Shown here: in pieces, positions 13,311-25,902 of the stretch
How positions within the stretch are numbered: the stretch's first letter is position 1
Layout: each line of letters opens with the position of its first letter
Assembly: GCA_021018815.1 (NCBI GenBank)
Contig: JAITYX010000103.1
Location: 372,001-436,000, forward strand
Length of the DNA: 64,000 nt
From: Talinum fruticosum
Lineage: Eukaryota; Streptophyta; Magnoliopsida; Caryophyllales; Talinaceae
Direction: 5' to 3'
Made by a program: the position numbers and the translations under genes
The notes under the pieces: model-generated
Database searches by the model: none
Told to the model about the DNA's origin: nothing
What the model saw: only the letters and a program-made list of their open reading frames with translations

Positions 13311-13480
13311 ATAACCAAAGCAAGAAAACAGAAAGCTGGTGATGGAAGCTGAGTAGAAAGACTCCTCCTTTTGTTTTTTCTGAGTTATAAACAGCCAGTG
13401 AAGAGAGAGAGAGACAGAGACAGAGAGAGAGTGGGGGAGGAAATTAGAGTGCCGGAAATGGCTGCCGGAGCCGTAGAAGG
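13311..13480 (-). promoter_or_regulatory. 5'UTR exon and CT-rich leader of the PP2C gene
   Basis: The donor TTAT|GTGAGT at 13310/13309 pairs with the acceptor TTTGCAG at 12541-12540, just upstream of the ATG. The exon carries a CT-rich run on the minus strand (13399-13431), typical of plant leaders. The transcription start was not located. Confidence 0.55.
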
Positions 13481-14593
13481 GAAAATCCTAGGTGGGATTG
13501 AAGAGGGAGAAGTGGGTAAGAGCGATATTTCCCCAAAATAAAGGAAGAAATGGATCACAGGAGTCCATATCTTGCCTTGTGTTTTTGCTCTGTATGTTTT
13601 TATTGTGGGAGAGAGAGACAGAGGGAGGACCAGAGGAGAGAAAAAAAGGAAACAAAAAGGTCTTTATTTTTTTAATTTTATTTTTATGTAAGAAAACAAA
13701 GTGCATACCGCGTACGTGTACTTCAGTCCACAATTTTTAATAAGTTTTACTTTTTTTTACTAGTTTGGACCCGTGTTATGCACTGAATAATGTAATACTC
13801 CTTAATAAGTTGTGAACTAAAAAGTAAATATTTAATAACTACATTTAATAATGAGATTAATAATCGAAAATACTACAATCACCCTATAGTATGCTTATAC
13901 CCTTATCTAATTACACATGATTGAGTGTGGCAGAAAAATAAACAAAATGAGTTGTGTGAAGTCATTTTCACACGTAATAATGTGGAAAAATATAACCACT
14001 CTTGTAAGAGTGGTACTAACCTATTAAGGTATATCCATGTATATTTTTTTTTATATATAAATTTTTGTTTTTGTGTAAAAATTCAAATTTAGGTCTCTTG
14101 TTAATAATTTATTTGATAATCCTGTTAATAATTTATTGACTAATGAATGTTAATTTTTTAGAGTTAAGAAAATGGGAAGGTGGCATAAATTATATTAATT
14201 GAGGTTGAATTCAAATTACAATTTAAATTCCTATTTTAATGATTCTAATTAAACATAATTTTTTTATCTTTTAATGTTCCTTATGAAACACATTTTTATA
14301 ATTTTTTTAAAAAATAAGAATTTATCTAAAATTCATCTAATTCTTATCGTTAGTTTAATATATGATCATGTTTTAATATCAAATTAATCTAAATAACTTT
14401 AAAAGAAAATTTAAAGATGAAAATCATGCAAGTTTTTTGAGAACTACAAATATAATAAAATCCCAAAATAAAGAATAGAGAGTTTGTGGGCTTTAAGCTC
14501 CATCTCAACTTCTTATCTCAATTTCTTTACTTTCCAAGGGGGAAACTAAAGTTTTCTTTTTTTTTTTTTGGCGGGTGAAAGAATATCATTTAA
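13481..14593. other. PP2C upstream region, gene-free
   Basis: Presumed promoter next to the PP2C leader, grading into AT-rich intergenic DNA. The open frames at 13488-13740 overlap on both strands and show no family features. Confidence 0.45.
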
Positions 14594-14870
14594 TTACTCT
14601 TTTTATTGCACAATACTTATTGTTTTTAGGTTGTGAGAAAATACAAAAAAAATACATAATTTATGAAAAAATTTATGTTAAAAGACCGTGTTGTCCCAAG
14701 GTTTCATTTGAAATGAGGAAAGTCAATGAAAAAGGAGAGAGAAAAATATCAATAAGAATAAAATTAGTAAGTTAATAATTAATACATCATTAGAATTATA
14801 AAGTGATACTTATTATGAAATGAAAAAATTAGTTAAGGTAACATGTATTATGAAACGAAGAGATTGTACA
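14594..14870. mobile_element. Stowaway-like MITE, copy 2
   Basis: Its ends are inverted (ATTACTCTTTTTATTGCACA at the left; ACAATCTCTTCGTTTCATAA from the right end on the minus strand). The interior shares AATTTATGTTAAAAG and GAAAGTCAATGAAAAA with the copy at 38592-38834. The short open frame inside is not a gene. Confidence 0.65.
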
Positions 14871-17800
14871 TATTTACTCAGGGTAGGCAGAAAATATAGT
14901 CAGAAGCATTAATTAGAATATTGGATTTACCAAAAACTCCAAAAGTTAAGGCCAGCTCGGCTACCCTACCTTTTATGTAGATTGTAACAAGGACTTTATT
15001 TCTGATAATTTTACGTGCATGCCCTTAGGTTAATTCATTAATAAGATTTCAAGTATCATCAAGGAAAAGAAATTCTAAGTTACTGTTTTATTTATTTTAC
15101 AATAAACTATAAAAGACAATATAATATAATTATGAGAAAAAGAATCGAACCCGAGATATGAAGTCCCTACCTCATCCATAGAAGGTTGTGAAGGGTCTAA
15201 ACATCTAAATCAATGTACTTCATTAGTCTCCTTTTGGGTGAAGGCCTCTATGTTGGACATGGACAGTCGGAAATTTGGAATCTCTAAACTTCAATTCTTT
15301 CTTGGGGGCACAGGGATTAATTTAATAATTAATATGGGGATTAGTTCAATAATTAACAGTTAGGAACATTAATTAACCTTGAATATAACTTTGTTGTGAC
15401 AGCTAGTATTAAAAATATCGTTAATCATAAATTAATTAAGCTCATCTGTTTGTACTTGCACTCTTTAAGATTGAATATTTCAACTAATTGAATTTCTTTC
15501 AGTTGGTATATTCTTTGCCTTTTTCTTCATTTTTATTTATTTCTTAAAAACTTATTGTAAAAGAAGATGCAACTATCGATAATTTTTATTTAACATGATT
15601 TTATATACGAGCTTTTTCTTCAGAATCAACATTTTTTAATCTGATTAATTTATCTTTGTAGTCTCATATGATATAAGGTCGTCAAATATATAAATGATAG
15701 ATGTCAAATGAAATCGAGTTCACTTCATTATCCTAATTAAGCTAACAATTTTTTTTTTTTTGCGTCAGCGTCGTCGGTAACATAGTTAAAACTTAAAAGT
15801 ATTTATCTTTATATTATTTTTTATTATTTTCTCCATAATTATCTTGTGTAACTTCATTATCAAAGGAAAAAAGGGTTTTTGCTGTGCACACCTAATATGC
15901 ATACAACAGTCAAAGCCAAATCAAAATCGTGGCTTAGATTAAATACAAGAAAAACAAAAAGTCAAAAATTGGCAATTTTGACTTTTTTTTGGCATATTTT
16001 TGTGCACTGAAAAGTAGTTAATATATGGATATATCTATTTGTACTCTGTATTGAATGAAGTACATCTAATTAATACGAAAATTAATTAATTAATTTAAAC
16101 AAGTTCTCACCAATAAAAATATTTTTGAAAATTAAGTTTTTGTTTTTATGGTGTGATTGAGCAACGCCAACCAATTAATTAATTTATTTTATTTTTGGAT
16201 GATGATGCCCACCAAAAATTAGTATTAATTAATGATAGTATTAGCATGTTAATCACTGTAGATGTCGTGATCAGCTTCGAGAAAATATAACAACATTATC
16301 TCTAATAATATCATCGAATTACAAATTAAGGTAAAGAAAAAAAATCGAGCTGTCTTACAAATTAAGGAGCGAAAATCACTATGAATTTTTATGAAAATTA
16401 AAGTTATCTTTCTCAGAAAAAAATTAATTAAATAAATAAATTAAGGGTTTTTAGCTTAACAACAGCTTACAAATTAAATTAATGTTTATGTTGGTTGAGT
16501 ATTATAATCATGCATCTTATTACATAAATGATTGACTAATTAATTAATTAATAATTAATTAAGATTAAAAATCAGAATGGCTGGAATCATGTGGATGAGC
16601 TTAGTTGGACCAACAAATTAAAAAAAATATTCAAGATAATTTCTCTAGAAAAATGGAGAAAGTTGGATCTTGTAAGGGATCTCTATGATATGGCCTCTTA
16701 ATTTTTCCCATCTTTATGGGAATCAATTTAAGGGTAATCTAATTTAATAATTAATCTATTTTATATGTAAGGTTTATAAGTTGGATTTGTATGTGTGCTT
16801 CTTATAGTTTATTGTTATATATATTTGATCCAAATGAGCCACAAAAAGATAGTACAATACGATATGGGAGGGGAAAATCGAACGTTGAAATTAATATATA
16901 CAAAACCTCAATCTTGACCGTTAAGCCAAAACCTCCCTGCGGTTTTCATTGTCGTATATAAAAAGAAATAGCAACTTATATATTAATTTAATTATTACAT
17001 TATAGAACAATGAAATTTAGAAAATTTGTAAAATGGTGTCATAATTTTGAGTTTATTTTTAGAAATTTACAAGCAATATGTAGTTAATTCATTTATATGA
17101 ATGAGTGTCCATTTTTTAAATTCTACAAAAATAGAAACAACAATTATTATTTTTCCATCTGATGGGTACTTGAAACATCATTTCCAAAATAAATAAATTA
17201 ATTAATCTAAATTTCATAAAACCAAACATATTGGTGGATCATCTTGCTATGAAAATATATCTATCTTTATCTTTTCTAATTCTCTCCTTTCCTCAAAGAA
17301 TTTAACCCTAAGCCTGATTTTGGATTGGGAACAATTAAATTAAAATCACCAAAAAGTGTTTAGTAAAAACTTAGAATTATGATTATAAAATAGAATTTAG
17401 ACATTAAAATTATTACATTTCTATATATAAAAAAAATTTCTGATACAAGTTTTACATACTCACGGAGCCTAAAGAATATCGAATCCTGATATCCTTTTTA
17501 AAAATAAGTCATTTTACCATTAGACTAATCCGAACGGATAGTACCGTAATAGTGATTATATATACATTTATAATGTTAGTTGCTACTTATCAGCAATCCA
17601 TTTCTGCGCCAACATAATCTCTGTCTAAGTTATTAAAATAATTCACTTGATATTTTATGAAAAATGCAATCTTCTAATTATTTACTAATAATAGATATTG
17701 CACCTTTTTTTTTTCTATCAAAGATATTTCACTTATTAATCAAATATATTAAACTGATCCTTGTTAAATATCCATGATAAGCAATAATGGAGGAGGAAAT

Positions 17801-19700
17801 TTTCAACCAATATATTGGAAAAATTATTGAAAATTATTGAAGGAGACCCTTTTGTTTTAAATACAGACTCACTTTGATATATTTTTTTTTAAAAAAAGTT
17901 TTGAATATATCAAAGATTTTGTGCTTCAAAACACCCTATAATGACTTGATTATTTTTCGATTTAAAAATAAAGATGATGGGGATCATGTTTTTATAACCA
18001 AAAAGAACTTGTCAATTATTTTTTATTGAAAAAAAATTGATGAATTGAGCACATGCTATGGACTAATAATGAAAAATTTCATAATTAATTAAATATTATC
18101 CATTTATTTGTTTATTTAAAATGAGTGTGGATTTCCAAATGTGAGTTGATAATTAAGGTATACAAGTTTTTAGTTTTTCTTTTAAAATTATTGACAAAAT
18201 TTTTGTATAAATATTCATGAGTATTAAATTTATGAAGACATAGCCAACGTTAATTAGCCCCACTATGATCAACACTTCACAATCATGGAGAATATATCAA
18301 TTATATGGTTTTTAATTAATTTCATCTTTGATCTTCAAAAAGTTTATATTTATTTGGTATGGCTTTGAATGTACAAAATTTGTAGGTTTCAATTAAATGA
18401 GCAAGATCTATATATATTTTACCACAATAAATTTTACGCGTGCAAGTAATTTAGGGAGAACTAAACCCTAATATCCTTTTTAAAATCGGTCATTTTACCA
18501 TTAAATTACCCCAAATGAACATTTTTGGGCATGCATTTATGTATACACTTAAAGAGTTTCTCATTTGTAGCCCTAAGTCTTCATTTTATAAGAGAAAATA
18601 TAGGGTTATGCTATGAATTCAACAATTATATCCATATCCATATATTTCAAGAATTCTTCGAACTAGAGTGAAGTTAAAAATATAATCGTTTACACATCCT
18701 TCAAAATTCACGAAGAATATTGAAATATATGTTGCTTTATTTTACAGGATTACGATTTAATTTAGCCATTAAAACATTATGATTATGATTCAATGGCATA
18801 TCTATATATCTAATAAGATATCACCTCCAAGTAGTTGCATGTTTTTGACTTCATTCACAGGCTCTTTTGTTGCATTTGTATGAATATATATATTGGAGCA
18901 TCATTGAATCATTGACTCAAGTTTCTTCTTCCTCCCTTTTAAGTCCCTATTTGTAGAGCATGAATGATTAAATAAGAACAAAATATGTACATGATTTTTG
19001 TCCCAATGTTTTCCAATTATATCATCCAAATTTAACCTAAAATCATGCAAGTAGTTGATAGGTGAATAATTGTAAGAAAATTCTTCACATAAAACCTATA
19101 CCCTATATACCTAGGCTGAACCGAAATTTATATAGACATGTTTTTATTCTTGTTATAAAGTCTCGATCAATATAGAGAAATTATTATCTTTACTTCGAAT
19201 GTACACGTTAAGTTTCCTACCTAATTATTTATCGTCCAATTAAAATCAGGTCAATATATATATATATTTATTGATAGGTATAAAGAGAACTTAACTGGCC
19301 AACCATATTATGAATATAATCATCACTTACCATTAGGCAAAACCACAAACTACTACGTTTGACAATTCACACGACCTGAAAGTATTTGCCCTTCTTTACC
19401 ACTCATTTGTATAATTTCTTTTAAAAAATAATTCCATCATTAAATACCCACTTTAAAAGCTGGGAAAAAAGAAAAATTTCACAGTTTATCCAGGTTGGAT
19501 CAATTGAATTTTTTTCTTTCTTTTTTAGCAATGGATCAAATGAACTTGTACATATACAGGCAGATCACAGCAAAATTTATCAATAAATCATCCAAATAAA
19601 TCTCTCTCTCAGTCATCAGATAAGTTCCTTAAAATTGTGCAATGTATCCTGATATATATCAGAAGTTTCTGGTGTGATCAGTCAGAGCCCCATCATTTTT
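14871..19700. other. About 4.8 kb of gene-free AT-rich DNA
   Basis: No gene was recognised. A short diverged repeat pair occurs near 17455-17545 and 18440-18520, both containing ATATCCTTTTTAAAA followed by GTCATTTTACCATTA. Remnants of old transposons are likely, but borders cannot be drawn. Confidence 0.45.
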
Positions 19701-19716
19701 ATCTCTGATCCCTTAT

Positions 19717-19718
<2 letters not shown>

Positions 19719-19765
<47 letters not shown>

Positions 19766-19900
19766 CGTCCGCGCGCGCATGTATGAGTTATATATATATA
19801 TGTGTGTGTGTGCGCGCACATGTATGAGTTTTCACAGTCAATTAATTTCATGCAGGGCTTGTGTGTGTGTGTGCATGTATGAGTTTTCATAGTCAATTAT
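19719..19900. repeat. Compound TA/TG microsatellite with tandem duplication
   Basis: A (TA)n run at about 19719-19756 passes into TG/CG repeats. Downstream, the block GCATGTATGAGTTTTCA...TCAATTA...TTTCATGCAGGGCTTG is repeated at about 19818-19861 and 19873-19915, so slippage has duplicated adjacent unique sequence too. Confidence 0.85.
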
Positions 19901-20146
19901 TTCATGCAGGGCTTGCATTTCTATTTTTTGACACCATCACCAAAAGTTATCCTTTCTTTTCTATATAAAAATAAAAAAGTTATCGTTTGTTATATGAGAT
20001 TGGATAAGATATTAAACATTAATACTCAATTATTGCTACTGTTACTCGATGCGTTTATTTTATCAATATGAGAAACTCAAATATAAAAGAAATTTAACGT
20101 TTGTATTCCTCTACTAGAAGTTAACATAACTATTTCATCTTGCCCT

Positions 20147-20300
20147 ATATAAACTGGAGAAGGAAAACAACCCGTGTATATATAAGACGGTTTGGATTCG
20201 TCCACTATAACATAACAACTTCATCCTATGCAAACTGCAGAACGAAAGCAACTCGTATATAAAAGACGGTTTCATCCGATATAAACTACGAAAGCAAAAA
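20147..20300. repeat. Imperfect tandem repeat
   Basis: The block ATAAACTGGAGAAGGAAAACA...AAGACGGTTT recurs about 79 bp later as ATGCAAACTGCAGAACGAAAG...AAGACGGTTT, with a third truncated copy near 20281. A 95-codon minus-strand frame crosses it but looks incidental. Confidence 0.6.
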
Positions 20301-20513
20301 TCTAAATCCGAATCAAAAGTGTGCCCTAAAGAATCTAGAAAAGATTTGATGAGAGGAAAGGGGAAGATATTTAGAGGCAAGAAAAGGGCAAAGTTACTGT
20401 TAAAAAGGGGGATGATAGACATACATACACATGTGTAATGTTATGCATCTACCCAATGAAAATTGACATGACATCACAAGGCTGGCAAAGGCCGGTGGAT
20501 GGTGAAAAAAATA

Positions 20514-20546
20514 CACAAAACAAAACAAAACAAAACAAAACAAAAT
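20514..20546. repeat. (CAAAA)n microsatellite
   Basis: Six consecutive CAAAA units. Confidence 0.9.
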
Positions 20547-21060
20547 CACAAGTTGGTTAAATACCTCACCTCCCTTGATTACATCATGTGGGACCCCACT
20601 TTCACCCAACTAAATTAAGATTATGCCACTAATTATCCTCTCCCTCCCTCCCTAATTATTTGTTCCTCTTTCCTTTTTTTGAATTTGTCAAAAATTTAAG
20701 TCATTTCCTTGAAAATTTACATTATCTTGAGTTCAGAAAGTGTGATCTGATAGGATTATATGACTTATACTTATTGAGAGAAATGTCAACTAAACTGAAC
20801 TAATTTCGACCCAAAATCAATACAAATTGATAGTTTCTTGTTCGAAATTACATAAAAACAAACATAAATAGAAACGAATATAAACGAATAGAAAAGAGCA
20901 GAAACGAATAACGAAAAGAGAAAAACAAACATAAATGAACATAAAACAAAAATGGATAATGGTTTTTATGTAACTTCGAATAAAATGAAAACATGTTGTT
21001 TTTAATTTTGGATTGAATCCAATCTAATTTCACTATCGATACGAAGTTGACTTGATTATT

Positions 21061-21539
21061 AGAGCATCTCCAGTGGGTGAGCCTGTTTTAGGCTCACCCA
21101 GGTGAGATCTACAGATGATACATCAAGCAAAGTGCTGTTTTTCTCTCTCCTAAATCCTTACTTCCACAATGCAAAACTCACCAACAAGGCTCACCTATTT
21201 AAATATTAACTAAAAACATTACCGTTATTTAAAAAAAAAACCAACGGCTATTTTAGCCGTCGGACTTCTACAGACTTTATTATCAATTTTGATTAATTGA
21301 AACATGGTGCAATTTCCAAAATTATTTAATTAATTATCAGTTTATTTTTAGGGTAATTAATTGTAGTCCAAGAACCAATCATACGCTGCCACATCATCCG
21401 CGAGACTTCTCTCTCCAGGCTCTTCCGTACGGGCTCATGCGCGCGCCTCGATAAACAGCCCGCCTGCTGTGGGACGCCGCACCTCGGGCGGCGCGCCATC
21501 AGACGCGCTTCCCGGATGCGCTTGGGGCTGCGGGGCTCT
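21061..21539. mobile_element. Harbinger/Tourist-like MITE with GC-rich right end
   Basis: The left end is GAGCATCTCCAGTGGGTGAG, the classic plant Harbinger terminal sequence. The right end read on the minus strand is GAGCCCCGCAGCCCC. The flanks carry TTA on both sides, the expected 3-bp duplication. The left two-thirds is AT-rich, while 21400-21540 is markedly GC-rich with CpG-rich blocks. There is no coding sequence. The inverted repeat is weak beyond the first bases, so the right border is less certain. Confidence 0.6.
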
Positions 21540-23130
21540 TAACAACATACATTCCAAAAAAAATGATTAATTAATAAAAAGCAAACTTTAATTAGATTTA
21601 GAGGGAGGAAAAATGGCCACGTAACTATGATTACCAAACAATCTTATGTGGGGCGGCAATTTTTACTTAAAAAATTTTTTTTTGGGTGGAATTTGGAAAA
21701 AATGAAAGCAATTAGTGACCTCATTGATAATGACACTTAAAAGGTGCAGTTTGCATGCAAGAGCATCTACGTTAATTAAAAGAGCTCATCGAATAATTCC
21801 CAAAAATTTGTGGTAAATTATCTTCTTCTTTTTTTTTTTTTATTTGATATAGTTTTTGTTATATTTTGGGATTGTAATCAGAAATTTTTGTTAAACTTAG
21901 GTCATATTATTTAATTTAATTTAATTAGATCTCTAAGATTTTAAACTTACATTTTTTAAAATTTTATATTTCACGTTAAAATAAATTTATAAAACTATGT
22001 AAAACTCTATTACAAGTCTCGTTTTCTTAATTATTTTGCACTATCTAGCAAAACTGTCATCAAATTTATAGAATCGAGCTAGCTATATGCGCTCTTAAAC
22101 CATTTCAATTAAAAGTGTTTTTATTTTATTTTTAAAGATCGAAACCGGAAAAAAGAGTTGCTTTATATTTAAGTTTAAGAAAAACAAAAGTTTAATAATT
22201 ATGCATTAAAATTTGTTTTCCATCCACATGGGATCACAATGGCATGCATGGGAAACCAAAAAACAAAAATATCATTAAAGAAAGGAATAATGTGTAGAAA
22301 TATATAGAAAATTCCTTCCATATCTTTTTTTAAAAAAAAATTATTGGAAGTTCCAATAAGCATAGAAGTTGTCCTCATTGAGAAGGCCACATATAATTCC
22401 CTTCTCCAAGAGGCAATTCAAATTAAATTATCAAATATTGTAATGCCCACATTCTCTTTCTTTTTTTTAAAATTTTTTTCTTAAAAATTATAGTAAAATA
22501 AAATCATGGTGTTGCATCATAATTTTGACTAAAAATAGAAAAAAATTCAGTTCTATTAGCTAGGTGAGGTATGTCATCCAAAAAAAAAAAAAAAGAAAGC
22601 TAGGTGAGGTAGACAACCATATTTGAACACATTTTTTTATTCATTTTCTTTTATTTGACTGTAATTAATTATATTATTATATGAATGTGTGACAAATATT
22701 TCTTCATCAAGAAGAGTCTATAGGGTATATATGAATCTCCTCACTATAACTGTTATTTTTTTCCTATATATGTTCAATTTTTTTATTTTTTAATGATAAT
22801 TCTAGAAGTACAAGGTGTGATATGAACTCACATCTTTAATATTAATATATAGTATAACGACGATAATTTTTTCGACGATAATTCTACTTTTATAAAATTT
22901 TGAAAGATTTAGATGTATAAAATTTTGCTTCTATAAAATTACAAGCATCTCTGTCGATAAAGAAACTGATTTTTCATTGTTATTATATGTATACCAACAG
23001 ACAAAGGTTAACAAAAGTAGGCTATAAATTCAATTGCCTGACATCAACCTTTAGATATTTTGCTAGCTAAAAATGCAATTACATAATTAATTATCTCTAC
23101 ACATGCTAAAGAATTGAGTATATTAGAAAA
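21540..23130. other. Gene-free AT-rich DNA
   Basis: Nothing recognisable apart from homopolymer tracts and a short direct repeat of AGCTAGGTGAGGTA around 22560 and 22598. Confidence 0.45.
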
Positions 23131-23440
23131 TGGATTATTGGATAAAATAAACTCGTATTTTGGGGGTTTGGAAGATATATACCATATTATAAAGTTAGAC
23201 GTCTGTGCACTCTATTTTGAGGGTACTTATTATTTTTAAACTATATCCCTCATTTTTTTTGAATGATTATATATCGTGTTTTAGTTTAAATTTGTCCAAA
23301 AGTAAGTAATATAGTTTAAAAATAATAAACACCCCTAAAATACAATACACGGATATCAATATTCATAAAATAGTATAACAGTCTTCTAAACTTCGAAAAA
23401 TACAGTTTATTTTAATTTAATACTTCCACAAAAATAATAT
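23131..23440. mobile_element. Foldback-type MITE, copy 2
   Basis: Long imperfect inverted arms: GGATAAAATAAACTCGTATT at the left and TTAAAATAAACTGTATTTTT from the right arm on the minus strand. Sequence at the arms (ACCATATTATAAAGTTAGAC, TTTTAAACTATA) matches the element at 2129-2517. No coding sequence. Confidence 0.7.
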
Positions 23441-24510
23441 TCTTTTCCCTTTATAATTGGTCTAACTATGCAATAATTGTCACTCCTGTGTAATTATACA
23501 TTACAGTTCTGATAATTGTCAGATTAATCTGAGTTTTGCAGGGTATTTGCTGCACAATAATCATCAGATTCATCAGTATCAAAACCCCTAAAAAAATTAA
23601 AAAATGAAAACACAATCACCACAGAACATGCTAATTAAATTTTATTAGCCGACCAGTGGTAGTTGCACCAGGAAAATAAAAAAAAAGTGAAAAAAAGGGT
23701 GAGTCCAAATCTGAATAAGCATCCAAAAGTGAAAATTGATTGGTTTTTTCTTTGCCATGTTAAAATGCTCTGCACTTTTTTCAGTTCAGACAGAGTTCTC
23801 CTCCTACTTTTCTGCCTATTTTACACTGTTCATCTTGTCTTTGGTAGGGTGGGATGGGATAGGATGGAGGCATAACTTTTGTTCAAAGGATAATTATTGG
23901 ATTCAATGATTTATGTAAAGAAAAATCAACTATCTTTTGAGACATTGCCAATGGGTTAGGCTAAATTGCATTGATTTTTGCTCTCGATTTGACTCTAGAT
24001 TCATTTCTCGAGTGCTTCTCTCTCTTTAAGGGAAAGATATGAATTAAGCAGGTCAATGGGTCGGGTTAAATTAGGGTCCTATTGTTTGTGGATCAGGTAG
24101 GGCTTTTTAGGTAAATAACCGATCGGATCGGACGCACTCGATGCAATAAGGACCCTAACTTATTCTGGACCCGGTTGATATTACCAACTGTAAAGCAAAA
24201 CTATGGGATAATATGAGATATTTTTATTTTAAGCAATTTGTAATATTTCTTTAGAAATGATCGAAAATGAGTTATAAACAATCATAGAGGGGAGAAATTT
24301 CACACAAGAAATGAAGAAAGGAAATGGAAAGCACATGAGATGGGGAGTGGGCCGGAAAGCGATGGGCCATAGGTCGGGCCAAATGGTCCATTAACAGGGC
24401 TCGTGGAAAATGAAGTTTGATTGGACAATTGCTTTGGCCCATTAATTAATTGCATTTGCCCACTTTGAGTTCTTTGTCATACTCATTCCTTCCTTCCATT
24501 AAACAACAAA
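23441..24510. other. Gene-free intergenic DNA
   Basis: No gene. The part near 24040-24180 is rich in GGGTCGGGTT- and GGACCCTA-like words that often mark decayed transposon ends, but I could not define an element. Confidence 0.4.
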
Positions 24511-24519
24511 CAACATGCC

Positions 24520-24715
24520 ATTCTCTCTCTCTTTCTCTCTCTAAATCTCTCAAAGAACATGCCTCTCTCTGTCTCTCTCTATCTCAAAGAACGTGCCATT
24601 CTCTCTGTCTCTCTCTCTCATTGATCTCTCTCTCTTTCTCTCTCATTGATCTCTCTCTCTTCTCTCTCTCTCAAAGAACATGCCTTTCTCTCTCATCTCT
24701 CTCTCTCTCATAATG
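24520..24715. repeat. CT-rich minisatellite with interspersed CAAAGAACATGCC units
   Basis: TCTCTC tracts alternate with CAAAGAACATGCC (one variant has CAAAGAACGTGCC), repeated four times or so. The open frame through it (87 codons, mostly Leu/Ser) is compositional. Confidence 0.85.
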
Positions 24716-25043
24716 AAGTTGATTTTTTCATAAGAGTTGGGTGGGCTAAACTGTTCACTAGTCAAAGTGATGTAATAGTAGCATATTACTACTAACTTAT
24801 AAGCATTTATTTTGTCTAAGCAACTTCAAAAGCGCATATGGACCATTAAAATCAACACGCAGTAATAATAATCTCGCTGTCTGAAGCATAATAAAGAAAG
24901 AAATAATGAATGAGGAGATTTTAGACGAGGTAATTTGAGTATAATTAACATTTTAAATTTTACACTTTTAAAAAAGTTAAAAATAAGTAAGACATAAGTT
25001 AGTTCGATATGTGAAACAGAGTACTCATTCGAGAAATGATATG

Positions 25044-25610
25044 TTCCCTCGCACATGAATTAATAGAATACATCGGACATTGAGAAAAATGATATTTTGC
25101 AAGTAGGAGCTTTGCGAATCAACATGGATAAGCTACAAAGAGCAATTGGCCACCACCACATAGGAACAAAGCACTGTCTTCTTGCGCTCTCTTTGTAAGT
25201 ACAAATACTTATCTCGCTACATTTGGATCTCCCCAAACCCCGTAAGTGGGATACACAATAAGAGTTATTTTTGTTAAAAATAGAGCACTATCATCCATGA
25301 GCCTTCCCCTCGCACATGAATTAGTGCAACAAGTAGGACAGAGTGCTCAATCGAGGAAAATGATGTTTTACAAGTAGGAGTTTTGCGAAAAAAAACATGG
25401 ATAAGCTACAAAGAGCAATTGGATACCGTCACATCGGAATGTAACATTATATAACCAAACAAATCATTGTCTTTTCTTTTTGCAGTCTCTTTGTAAGTAC
25501 AAATATTTATAAAAGTAAAGCCGTATACATCTAGATCTTCTCGGACCTCTACAAGCGAGACTCATAATGTGAGTTGTTGTCGATAAAAACAAAGCACTAT
25601 CCACAAGAAT
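25044..25610. repeat. Direct duplication, two units of about 260-300 bp
   Basis: Unit 1 (25044-25296) and unit 2 (25304-25610) both begin with CCCTCGCACATGAATTA. They share CAAGTAGGAG, ACATGGATAAGCTACAAAGA, CTCTTTGTAAGTACAAATA and AAAGCACTATC or close variants in the same order. They have diverged by substitutions and small indels. No coding sequence was recognised. Confidence 0.8.
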
Positions 25611-25902
25611 TTGACATATATACGTATTACATTTGGTGGACCACATACTATTTGTACAAGTCAAGGGAGACATATTACATACACATATACAAGGAACCTG
25701 GTCTAGAATGAATCGACGATGGGAAAAAAAGAAGTTAACAAAAGCTCATATTTACACACTTCCCCTTCCCTAACATAACCTAAAAGCATAACAATCTAAA
25801 CAATCAATCCCTAAATCATCACAATCAGCTATGCCAGAAGATTTGCTTGAATGAAGTAGGAATGAAACTATACCTAATGAAAAAGAGAATAGAAGGAAGA
25901 AT

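Noticed and set aside
19674..19896. Short frames on both strands near the TA/TG microsatellite
   Set aside because: They are purely compositional products of the dinucleotide repeats.
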